Origin: Artemisia argyi
Lineage: Eukaryota; Streptophyta; Magnoliopsida; Asterales; Asteraceae
Length of the DNA: 64,000 nt
Reading direction: 5' to 3'
Assembly (NCBI GenBank): GCA_030686995.1
Contig: CM060704.1
Location: forward strand, 118,274,042-118,338,041
Numbering within the stretch: position 1 is the first letter of the stretch; each line of letters opens with the position of its first letter. Under the pieces are notes generated by a model. It had not been told where the DNA came from, ran no database searches, and saw only the letters and a program-made list of their open reading frames with translations. The translations under genes were made by a program, and so were the position numbers. Below are positions 11,424 to 20,962 of this stretch, piece after piece.

Positions 11424-11693
11424 TTTCCAAGTAGAGATTAGTCACGGAAGATGTCGGATTGGATGATGGAGACTCGGAGGTGGAGCAGCAATTTGGGTGA
11501 GATTTGTGGGGTATGAGTTGAAAGTGATGGAGTTTGGGTTATTATTGCTGAGATAGCGAGGTGACGGCGTCAAGAGTCACCATCTGACGCCGTCAGATGC
11601 CCGTATCAGGTATAGAAGGAAGTAATTCCACATTTAGTCCCTGTACTTAGTGTGAATAGCTAAACACAAGTAAAAACTATGAGTAGCTATCCA
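11424..11693 (-). other. Spacer between gag and ATHILA ORF of element A
   Basis: The 270-bp spacer contains two palindromes, TGACGGCGTCA at 11562 and TGACGCCGTCA at 11585. The second extends to CATCTGACGCCGTCAGATG (19 bp). Confidence 0.6.
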
Positions 11694-13142
11694 TTAGTGA
11701 AGTCCACCAGGGTCGAACGTTTCATTACTGTCACGGAAAGAGGTGTGATTGTAGAAGGGGGTGGGTGAGGTTTTAGTTAAAGTGTAACCTTCGCATTGGC
11801 CAACGGTGGGTACAAAGAGGTGTTGTTCCATAGAGGGTCTCAAAGTTGTGGTGTTCTTGAGGTGCAACCTCTTCACACCGGGTTTAAAACCAAAAGAACG
11901 TCTCTTGCACAAATTTGGGAGCGTGGTTTGCAAGCATCCAACGAATATGTTATGAAAGTGCGAATTCTTCTCTTCCTGAGGATGCTCGCAAAAGTAGGAG
12001 GTGATTGACGGTGAATCACTTGGAAAGGATTTCTCGTTATCCTCTTGGTCAAACACCAAAGGAGTTGAAACCTCGAAGACTTTTTCGATTTTTCTTGGTG
12101 CAGATTTTTCCTTAATCTTCTCTTTGATCCTCGATATGAATTTGTCTGCTAAATCCATAAAAGCATTGCAAGTGCTTTCCATGCGTGCTTCTAAGTGCTG
12201 GATTTGTTTTTCCTGATTATTCATGAAGGTTACCATTATCCCTTCGAACTCCTCTTGTCGTGAACGTTCAGGAAAATTATGGTTGATAACCGCATTCCTA
12301 CGTAAATTAAGATTCCACGCGGTTTCAGTAGCAGGTTTCTCAACTCTCATTAATTCTTTTACCTGTTTCTCGATACTTCCTAATAACTGCTCTTGGGTGG
12401 CGTGTGCGTAATCAAGTTTTCCCTTGCTTGAAAACATCGGGTCCTCCCATCCTTCTTCTTCGTATTGTGCCAACCCCTCAAGAACTTTCTAGCATTCGTC
12501 AATGCTAAGTCTGTTTAGCCTGCCCTTGGCTGCGTAATCTATAGCTCTCCTTGTTTGATAGTTAACTTTATCGTAAAAGATTTGAATTTGGAGCCATGGT
12601 TCAATGCCATGATGAGGGACTTTTCGGAGCAGGTCTTTATATCGAGTCCATGCTTCGTAAAAGGTTTCACCTTGATGTTGTTGGAACATCAAGATGTCAT
12701 TTCTAAGCTTGGTAGTTCTCCCCGGTGGTAAAAATTAAGCAAGGAAATGAGTGGTGAGATCATCCCATGTGGTGATGGATCCCGCGGGTAAACGTTCAAG
12801 CCATTGACTAGCTTGATCACGTAGAGAGAATTGGAATAGGCGTAAACGGGTTGTCTCTCTAGTTGCAACATCTAGGTCTATGGAATCTACGATTTTAAGG
12901 AAGTCCTTGAGATGTTGGTTTGGATCTTTGGAACGAAGTCCATGGAATGCACATCCGCTTTGCACCAACCGGATGGTGTCGGATCGCAAGGGGGTCACAT
13001 TGGCTCCGGTGAGCTCAATGGTGTTTCGGTAGCCTTGGTGGCTAGGTCGGGAATACTCTCCTAAGGTTCGGGGCCTAAGAGGTTCTAGTGGTGGGTTTTG
13101 TTGTGGTGGGATGACGGGTTCAAAGATGTTCCCATCGTCCAT
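11694..13142 (-). pseudogene. gag of element A, interrupted by two in-frame stops
   Basis: Three open stretches (13142-12735, then to 12489, then to 11694) share one frame, so this is one gag of about 480 codons with TAA at 12735-12737 and TAG at 12489-12491. The first part holds the retrotransposon gag helices: residues 30-135 with DPNQHLKDFLKIVDSI and SQWLERLPAGSITTWDDL. The second holds QQHQGETFYEAWTRYKDLL. The third begins with an acidic stretch and has a possible coiled coil (EEFEGIMVTFMNNQEKQIQHL). Both stops are consistent with C-to-T change on one strand. No zinc knuckle is seen. gag normally forms the particle in which the element RNA is copied; this copy cannot make a full protein. 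Confidence 0.85.
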
Positions 13143-13287
13143 GATGTCGGGTGGTGAAGAGTTACGAACAAAAACACGAAGAATTAAGATAGACTAAAAA
13201 GAACCTAAAAACAAAAAATAAAATCTTACTAGAAAGGAATCTAGCAAGTAGACCTAATAAAAAGAGTTTCTAACCTAGACAATAACT

Positions 13288-13308
13288 ATTCCCTAGGCTG
13301 CGGCGCCA
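13288..13308 (-). other. Primer-binding site of element A
   Basis: On the minus strand it reads TGGCGCCGCAGCCTAGGGAA, 6 bp inside the LTR end at 13315. The TGGCGCCG start is the tRNA-Asp-type site usual in Athila elements. Confidence 0.75.
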
Positions 13309-13314
13309 AAAACT

Positions 13315-14733
13315 TGATGCGTGGGGTTTGCCCCAGGCTTTACCTCTCGAGGGATCTCGAGAAGCTTACAACCCCCACCAGGCAGTGTACCTGATCGATG
13401 TAGTTTAGTATAATGACAAGTACCGGGGGATTGATCGTTCAGCTAGGAATAGTGTCGCTAGGATTAGAAAACCTAAAAACTAGGTCTAGAGATGAGGGAT
13501 GATTCTTTTTGTATTTTTATATTTTTAGGAAAGCAAGTAAAAATCTCGGTTTTGAAGGAGTTGGGCGGAATTAGTTGCTAGTCAACTAACCCAATACTAA
13601 AGATTCAATCAAAATAAAATACTAGAAATGAAATTAAACTAAATTAAACTAAAGTTGTGAGCAATATGTGGGAGAAATGTGTTTACTTAGATTTCACTAC
13701 TCCCTAGATATCTTTTACATGTTAATTACTTGTTATAGTTGCGTGGATGACGGATTGTATTCCTTAATACCATTCATGGGGTGAAGTACTTACTTCCCCA
13801 ATCCTATGAGTGCCTACTTCACTCCTATGTCGAGCCGGCTAAGAAGCTCCTAACATGGGATCATTAGAATTTACTCATGCATTAAATACAACCAATAAAA
13901 CCTAGTACACATCGGTTCATGTTTCCTAAGACGTTCAAGCATGTTACACAATGGAGATCTGCCAATTTTCTTAAGCCTAACATTGAAATCATTCATCCAA
14001 TACAACCATAAACAAGTAATCAACACATAATTAACATCTAGGTTTCATTAGATCCAAGCAAACACAAGATAGATCTAGCCTAGCATGTTGAAATCAAGAC
14101 AAGCACAAGATATAGACAACCAACACATAGACATATTGATTGAATTAAGAGAAGACTTATCTCAATAGCACATGAAAGGATTCAAGGGTTGAAAACCCTT
14201 GAAAAATCTGTAATACGAGCTAGGGTTTACAAAGTTCGGCCCTAGGGTTTCTCCACACAAGTTCCTCTTTAATGAATGAAAAATAGAAAACTATATATAG
14301 AGTTTAGAAGGTGACGGCGTCAAGAACAAATGTCTGATGCCGTCATCTCGCCGCCAAATAGTTCCTCGGACTGCCTAGATCTGGGTCTGACGCCATCATT
14401 TAGTCTCCTTATGCAGGTCGTCGCAAAATTAACTCTTGACGCCCTTCTTGTGACGCCGTCAGGTTTGTACTGGGTCGTCACCACTTTTACTCTTGACGTC
14501 GTTATGATTTTCCTCTTGACGCCGTCAGGTACTGTTCTCAGCATGGAAAATTAAGTCTTTGGCGTTTTCTTCACTTTTATGCTCCAAAAACGTCCGAATT
14601 GCTTCCTTTTCCAGATTTCACTCCCAAAGTACCTAAAATCACAAAAGGAATGATTTAGGGTAATATTTGATCAAATAAATTCAATTCCGGGCTTAAATGA
14701 CCCCCTAAAAGTGGTTCATTTTTCGCCTCATCA
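13315..14733 (-). repeat. 5' LTR of element A
   Basis: The 1419-bp LTR has TGATGAGGCG at 14733 (minus strand) and GCATCA at 13315. Its palindrome array is at 14312-14527, with a TATA box beyond it at about 14292-14299. Several palindromes have decayed by CG-to-TG/CA changes compared with the other LTR (for example at about 14335, 14390 and 14496). Confidence 0.92.
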
Positions 14734-14753
14734 TTTTCAAGTTTGTTCTTCAA

Positions 14754-16925
14754 CTACTTAAGGTTGGAAAATTCATTTAACAGTTTAGTTTCCTTTTCCT
14801 GAAATTCACTTTTTAGAACATTTAAATTATCCTGAATTTCCAGTTTTTCCTTAACAGCATCATCAAGTTGACTTTGAACAGATTTTATCTCTTGCTTAAA
14901 GGCCTCTACCTTTAAGTTTTGTTTAGTTATGTATGCTTGCATTTGCCAATCCATTTTTTGTTCACGTTCGGTTAGCTTAAATTTTGCACGTTGTTCATAA
15001 CACCTAACTTGATCCTTAAGAATATTAATCCTAGTGGTCAGAGTGTCATCGGGTGCAACAGCAGTATATTCATCAAGTTCACACACATAGTCATCAACAA
15101 TAGATATATAACTAGAAACAACAGAGTCGACGTTGTTCTTTACATATTGTTTATATCAGACGAAATTTCTATTTCCCATATTAGCAATATCTAATTCAAC
15201 AATGTTTATTTGTTGTTCTTCGTTATGTATATTTTGATCATGAATCACATCATTATCACATATAACAGAAGAACTTCCACAAGATACGTCAGAATCACTG
15301 TTGTGATCCGAATGTTGTTCATTTGGAAAAACATTAATGTTTTCCAATTGAGTCACATTTGGTTCATCAACATTATTTTGTCGTATATTGTTGAAGGTAT
15401 TTTGTTCATGATTAACAACACATTCATCATATAACTTCAGTACCTCAGATATGATGGATGATTTGGAGGGACCAGAATGTTGTGATGGTGAGGCAACAGA
15501 TGATAGATTGGCCATGAAGATTATCTGAGCAGTGGGTTCGTCATCAACATCTGAGTCAAAAGCATCACAATCTTCAGCTTGGAAGATGTTTGGATCATTA
15601 AGAGCTAAGTCCTAAACAGGTTGCTCATCCACATCATCATCAAACGTCTTTCCATCATCCCCAGCAATAAAAGCCAATTCTTCCTCATTTAGAATAACTC
15701 CATTCTCTTAGGCTTGCATGAGCAACATTTTATCTTTGAAGTAGTCTGAGTTCTGAGGACGCTTTGGCTGAGTGCAGTTCCTGGTGATGTGACCTAAACC
15801 GCCACAGTTGTAACATTTTGGTTGCCTTCCTTGTCCCTGATTCACATTTCCAACCCTGTTCTGCAAGTTACCCCATGCAGCATTCCTTTGATTCACATTT
15901 TGTCTGCCCTGAACATTCTGCACCATCACTCTTCCATCTTCCACAATAGCCTGATTACGTGGGTTTGAAGAAGCTCTGAGTTGATTGTTGGTTGGTGGAA
16001 GAGCAGCTCTGAAGTGTTGAACGAGAAGAGACACTTGGTTGGAAAGGTTGTCAATCATCTTGTTAGTATGAGAATACCCTGAGTCAAGATGAGTATTCAT
16101 GGCAGCAGGTGACTGTAGAGATGAGTGATCCACTGAAGACCCAGGTTGAGTATTTGGCAACATACTGGTCATGAATGCAAGTGACTCATTGGTAGCAGTT
16201 GGATTAAGCTTCTCTCTTAATTGTCGATCAAAAGCTGCATGCTTCTCATGTTGTTGTAAGTATGCAAACAACTGTTCATAGTTTGTATTTCTCAATCCTT
16301 TGTTGAGCTTTACTGCAGTCACGAAATGATCCCACTCAGGTGATATGTTGTTAACAAACTTAGAATTGAGTTGGATGTTTGGCATTGTCATTCGGATCAT
16401 TCTCATGTCATTAACCAACTTGTGAAATCTAACATAGTAGTCGGTAATGTTTTCACCAGGATTCATTTTGAAATGCTCAAACTCATCATACAGCTGAGAC
16501 TCACGGTCTTCTTTGGTCAACTCTGATCCAGACAGAAGCATTTTGACATTGTCCCAAACAGCTTTAGCATCGGTATTGAAGTTGATTAGCTTGTACACAT
16601 CTTTAGGTAACCCTTGTATCACAATGTTAGAGGCTCGAATATCTACATCATAACGCTTCTTTTCCGCATCACTGAGGTCATTGTAAGTACGTGGCATGTC
16701 AATTCCATGGGTGACAGATACATCCTCTGTTGTGGAGATAACATCTCTGGTAGTACCCATCTGCATAGGACCTTCATCAATTGATCGTAGAATGTTCTCA
16801 CCATTTTCTTTACCCAAGCAATACAATCTGATTCTTTGTGCCCACAATTCATAATCAGTCCTATCTAGCATAGGAGGTCGGGTATCGGACCCAGCAGCTT
16901 GAATGTCATCCGAAACAGTTGCCAT
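14754..16925 (-). pseudogene. Ty1/copia gag-pol 5' part with three in-frame stops
   Basis: Stretches 16925-15708, 15515-15156 and 15086-14754 are in the same frame. They are separated by TAA (15708-15710), TAG (15612-15614) and TGA (15156-15158). The first 405 residues are a copia gag: an N-terminal domain with DRTDYELWAQRIRLY, the central UBN2-type region (NIVIQGLPKDVYKLI, DNVKMLLSGSELTKEDRESQ, ITDYYVRFHKLVNDM) and one zinc knuckle C371-x2-C374-x4-H379-x4-C384. The later part is acidic, then a coiled coil rich in Lys, Glu and Gln. The usual protease would come after this point but is cut off by element A. All three stops fit C-to-T change. The style of the gag is that of copia elements from daisy-family genomes (from memory, not searched). 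Confidence 0.88.
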
Positions 16926-17906
16926 CTCAAAGTCTTCAAACGGGCTTTTACAACTTTTGTAACTTAAACCGAGAAATGATTCTTTCTAGGGATTTTACTA
17001 AAGTCAACAAAAGAAACCGAAAGATATACTCAGCAAGTTAAAGTAAGAGAGAGATACCGGATGAGTCACAGTTTGCACCAAGTGTCGATTTGTGACAAGT
17101 CAAGTTACAATATATCCAATTGAGATTAGTCAAGTCGTAAGAGTTAACTCACAACGTTAGATCACAATCAGATTAATCGAAACGACTTAAGTTACAACAA
17201 TTCACGAATTGCAAAATGATTAACCTATCACACGAATCTCACCACTTGGATAATTGCCAACAAAGTAGAGATACTTGCTAAAAAGTAAGCAAACTGCTAA
17301 GTAAAAGTAACCACTATTCTGAGATTAACACAGAGGTGAGTTAAACGCAAGACCAGGTAAGGTAGCCGCAAAGAGGAGCAAACCGCTAAAAGAAGCAAAC
17401 CGCAGGATGAATTAAATGATAGGTGAGTTAAACGCTAGGTGAGTTAAACGCTAAATGAAGTAAACGCTAACAACATCGCAAACCGCAGCAGCAAACCGCA
17501 AACAACTAACCGCTAACCACCAAACCGCTAACGCAAGTCGCAAGTCACAAAAGTCCAAAACAGTCACTGTCTTGCATTTTGTCCTTATACACAATAAGTT
17601 AAACGCTACCAAGCAAACCACAAGATAACGTAGCAAACCGCTATAAAGAACAAACAACAGAATAGCAAACCGCTATCAAGCAAACGACCCAAACTCAATC
17701 CCAACTTCAAATAAACGTTTGATGTAGCATAACCAACTGAAAAACTATGTAGTACTAACACCAATGATCACGAAAGTACACCCATAACATATAAAATAAC
17801 ACTAGAAAGATCAAACCAAGATGTTTTCAAGAGAACTCTTCTAACTCACAAAAACTACACAAAACCACACCAAATTCGATTCTACAAGGCCCTAAGATGA
17901 AACCTT
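16926..17906 (-). other. Leader of element K with degenerate short repeats
   Basis: There is no ORF that looks real. From about 17330 to 17690 the strand shown repeats (C)AAACCGC(TA) and GTTAAACGCTA many times at irregular 10-25 bp steps. The rest is unremarkable AT-rich leader. Confidence 0.6.
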
Positions 17907-17920
17907 GGCTCTTGATACCA
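17907..17920 (-). other. Primer-binding site of element K
   Basis: On the minus strand it reads TGGTATCAAGAGCC, close to the initiator-tRNA-Met-complementary site usual in copia elements, two bases from the LTR end. Confidence 0.85.
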
Positions 17921-17922
17921 AT

Positions 17923-18286
17923 TGTAGGATACTCTTTAAGTCACAAACATGTTAACAAAAGGGGTGTGTGTGGCGTTGAGAATTAGAAGAGGAGGAAAGA
18001 AAGAGTGGGAACCTTGAGAGATAATTAGAGAAAAAGCAAGATTAGAATACTAGTCAAATTAAAGGTCCAACCCTCTCCCTTGGTGGGAGAAGGGTATTTA
18101 TACAACAAATAAAAATGCCCACACCCGGGCTGTGGATCAGGCATACAGTGGGTAAAGACCCGTCCTTCTTCCACAGTGTTACTTAAACTAAAACTAACTA
18201 AATAATAAACTAACTACGAGCTATCTTAATGCTATTACAACATTTAGGTGACCGAGTCTTTTATAGGAATATTTGTATTCCTAACA
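17923..18286 (-). repeat. 5' LTR of copia element K
   Basis: The 364-bp LTR starts TGTTAGGAATA and ends TATCCTACA on the minus strand, the usual copia ends. The TATA box on the minus strand is at 18095-18102. Confidence 0.88.
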
Positions 18287-18355
18287 ATTTGCTCAAATAA
18301 TCTCGACTTTGGCCTTAAATGACCCCCTAAAAGCGGTACACTTTTCGTCTCATCA
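18287..18355 (-). repeat. Fragment F: 5' end of an Athila-like LTR
   Basis: The 69 bp match the first bases of the A and B LTRs (the block with TTAAATGACCCCCTAAAAG and the TCATCA end at 18355). The rest of this LTR was pushed beyond the window by insertion of K. It is the second level of the nest. Confidence 0.75.
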
Positions 18356-18481
18356 AATAGCAACCTTAAAAGTGAACTTATAATGCACTTAGAAGACTAC
18401 TGGTGGAATCGACATAACGATAAAGCATCATTCGGTGAAACATTTGTAGAAAAGGTTGGAGGAATTAATGATAAAAAATAG
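18356..18481 (+). pseudogene. C-terminal coding tail of element D
   Basis: 41 codons are open up to TAG at 18479-18481 (with HLEDYWWNRHNDKASFGE). They occupy the same place, just before the ACTCT...GGGAG leader, as the end of the element B ORF. The upstream part was separated by insertion F. Which protein it ended is not recognised. Confidence 0.5.
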
Positions 18482-19113
18482 GAGCTGAACGTGAGTCTAA
18501 CTTGAAGACTCTAGAATAAAGAAAAGTGCTCACCGGGAGACAACCTGGATTTATCATTTACTGTTTTTCTGTATCGAGTCTGTCAGATCTATAGTAGATG
18601 CGGTGCATCTCATCTTATAGATGCGGCGTATCAACTGATCAGATCATATCTTTTATTTTCTGCGTTTTATTTTATTTTTCAGACTTTAAAACATTCTGTA
18701 AGTTTATTTAATTTGGCGCATCACTGGTTAAGGATGCGACGCATCTGACTCTCTGATTCGTATTAATTCCAGGCTCAATACGGCGCATCCAATCTAATGG
18801 ATGCGGCGTATTGACTGACCTGATGATTTTCAGATTTTTTAATTTTAATTTTTATGTTTTATTTTCGCTAACTACTAATGAATTACATGCAAGTAGTTAT
18901 TTTCTTAATACAGGTGTGTGTTATTTGAACAAAGGTATATATACGTTTCTATACTTTTTGTGGAGACATCATTCATGGAGGCATGAACGCCTTTTCGCCC
19001 ACAAGAAAGTAGATTTTGCTTGCAAACGCCTAATGGAGGATCATAACCGAGCAAATCTCAGGGGAGATTCCCGTTATAATTCTTTTTATTTCTTGTTTTT
19101 AATCTTTATTAGA

Positions 19114-19148
19114 AACAACGAGGACGTTGTTCAACTTAAGTGGGGGGA
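19114..19148 (+). other. Stem-loop plus internal polypurine-tract-like motif, element D
   Basis: AACAACG (19114-19120), loop AGGA, then CGTTGTT (19125-19131) form a perfect 7-bp stem. AAGTGGGGGGA follows at 19138. Confidence 0.62.
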
Positions 19149-20334
19149 TGAAGAATTAGAACGCTTACTTGTCCTAAAATTTTAAAAATATGCTTAATCT
19201 ATACTTAATATATAAAAATGAAAAAATTTTAGCATGTTTTTGTTAAATCTAAGTTGCATAACCACACACATAACTTTATTTGCTAAAATATTTTTTGTAC
19301 GTGTGACTAGTAAACTTTAGAACTTGGCTCACATACTATTTGAATCCACCATAATGAGCGTAATTGTTATAATAGGAATGACCTTTCTAACTCGGTAAGT
19401 TTCTAGGATTACACCAAATAGCCTTTAATATGTTATGTTAATTAACTAACTACACTGGTTAGTTAACCCCCGTGTAAAACCCTTTGTTACTCTCATTTTT
19501 AGAGTAAGATACCCCTAGAAAAACCCTCAGAACCATTCCTTTCGTTTCATACACCCTTTGTTAATTGTTTCGTTACACCTTAAACCTTAGCCTACCCAAT
19601 AGATTAATGTCCGTTGTTAGTTGCTTTAAGGCAAAGTGTGTTTCCTTGCGTTACCTGTGTTCGTGTGCGTAAATTCATTATATTTGGTTAGGTCGGGAAA
19701 TTGCACAATGCAATGGAGTGAAAGTACATATTGTATAATTTTTGTGTCGTGTTATTTTTCGTGTGTTTACTACTTTCACTATTCCCGTTATTTCTGAAGT
19801 TATGAAAAGTATGGAAAAAATTATCCAGAATTATCGTTATAAGTGATGTGGTGAAATTTTACACATAGTTTATTTATATGTTGATGTAAAAAAATGAGAA
19901 AAGAAAAAGAAAGAAGAAAGTTGGAAGTTTTTTTAACCAACTATTGTAAAGTTATGTATTAAGTGGTTGATATCGCCACTATCTGTTGTTGTATTATATT
20001 TATGAATTGATTGGGAGTTGGTCGTTATGGGAACGCCAACTAAAGTTTATTCTTTGATTAAGAGTTTATTGAGTATAACTTGTGTCTACCTAAAGCGTGA
20101 GTTACAAGTGTCAAAAGCGTGAGTTATTCAATGATATGAGTCTTATTCATGGGATGGTTGGGAAAGTGATTAACCACAATAGGACTTAATCTATCTGTTT
20201 GTTTATTTTTATTTTACACCCATTTTTATATAATAAATGTTATCCCTACCCAACCGTATTGTTGTATTCGTTGTTAGCTTTCGAGCATCCGAATATAATG
20301 ATGGCCAAGTAAGAATATTAAATGTGTGAATAAG

Positions 20335-20620
20335 GTAGTGACCATCCGAGTATTAGATTAATTTACTAACGTGCCAGCAATCTGGTGTGTGAATTGGTGA
20401 CCATCCGAGTTTAAGATTGAGTAAATGATGTGCCAGCGATCTGGTGTGCAACTTGGTGACCATCCGTTATGAAAGTAACGTGCCAGTGATCCAAGGAACA
20501 CATTAGTGACCATCCATCATTTGAAAGGTCAAGAACTCACGCCAGCGATCCATGAAACATACTAGTGACCATCTGTTAGTTGAAGCATCAAGGACTCACG
20601 CCAGCGATCGACTAAGTTTA
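20335..20620 (+). repeat. Minisatellite in element D
   Basis: GTGACCATC(C/T)G occurs at 20338, 20396, 20456, 20511 and 20564. Each copy is followed by GCCAGC/TGATC, giving five units of about 53-60 bp. Confidence 0.75.
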
Positions 20621-20923
20621 TGCAGGAGATGTTTGAACGAAGCTAGGTTTAACCCTTAAGCCTTAAAACCCTTTTTTCCGCTTTATACTTGTCATTCCTT
20701 AGCTTTAGTGGAGGATATGTGTATGATTGCCAAGCCTATGATAGAATATTCGTCACAACTAAACAATGAGACCATTAGATAGATCTTAAATTGAAATTTT
20801 TAAATTTATTTCTAACTCGTTAAGTGTTTGGTTGTATGATTATGATAAAACCAATACGTGCTTAATGATAAAAATAAATCCTAATACCTTTTAGGATACA
20901 TTTTCATAATTTATAATCTAGAG

Positions 20924-20958
20924 TTTACTTGGGGACAAGTAAAGTTCAAGTGGGGGGA
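20924..20958 (+). other. Stem-loop plus polypurine tract at the 3' LTR of element D
   Basis: TTTACTTG (20924-20931), loop GGGA, then CAAGTAAA (20936-20943) form a perfect 8-bp stem. AAGTGGGGGGA follows and the LTR starts at 20963. Confidence 0.7.
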
Positions 20959-20962
20959 TATT

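Larger units (their letters stand above)
1..14733 (-). mobile_element. Element A: Athila-type LTR retrotransposon, non-autonomous, split by element B
   Basis: On the minus strand the order is 5' LTR (13315-14733), primer-binding site (13288-13308), broken gag (13142 to 11694), an ATHILA-family ORF (11423 to 10158, last codons at 3842-3822), a noncoding 3' region (3821 to 1231) and 3' LTR (from 1230, running off the left edge by about 190 bp as judged from the other LTR). LTR ends are TGAT...ATCA. No protease, reverse transcriptase, RNase H or integrase is seen, so the element must have moved with help in trans. About 22 differences were noticed between the two LTRs over 1.2 kb. Element B sits inside it at 3848-10160. 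A itself lies in copia element K; the 5 bp after its right end are TTTTC, and the matching copy would be left of the window. Confidence 0.88.
14739..18286 (-). mobile_element. Element K: Ty1/copia retrotransposon, 5' part, split by element A
   Basis: On the minus strand: 5' LTR (18286-17923), initiator-Met-type primer-binding site (17920-17907), a leader of about 1 kb, and gag-pol (16925 to 14754) that breaks off where A is inserted. The remaining pol and the 3' LTR would lie left of the window. K is inserted in LTR fragment F; ATTTG at 18287-18291 is the likely duplication. Confidence 0.87.
18482..20962 (+). other. Noncoding 3' region of element D
   Basis: It holds palindromic GATGCGGCGCATC-like motifs at 18595-18810, an internal hairpin plus polypurine-tract-like motif (19114-19148), a five-copy minisatellite (20335-20620), and the terminal hairpin (20924-20943) with the true polypurine tract. 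A 124-residue open stretch at 18811-19185 crosses the internal hairpin and is not taken as a gene. Confidence 0.65.

Noticed and set aside
10125..11441. Plus-strand open stretches opposite the ATHILA ORF
   Set aside because: They are antisense shadows of the long minus-strand frame.
18811..19185. 124-codon open stretch in element D
   Set aside because: It crosses the hairpin/polypurine-like motif, has no domain and lies in the noncoding 3' region.
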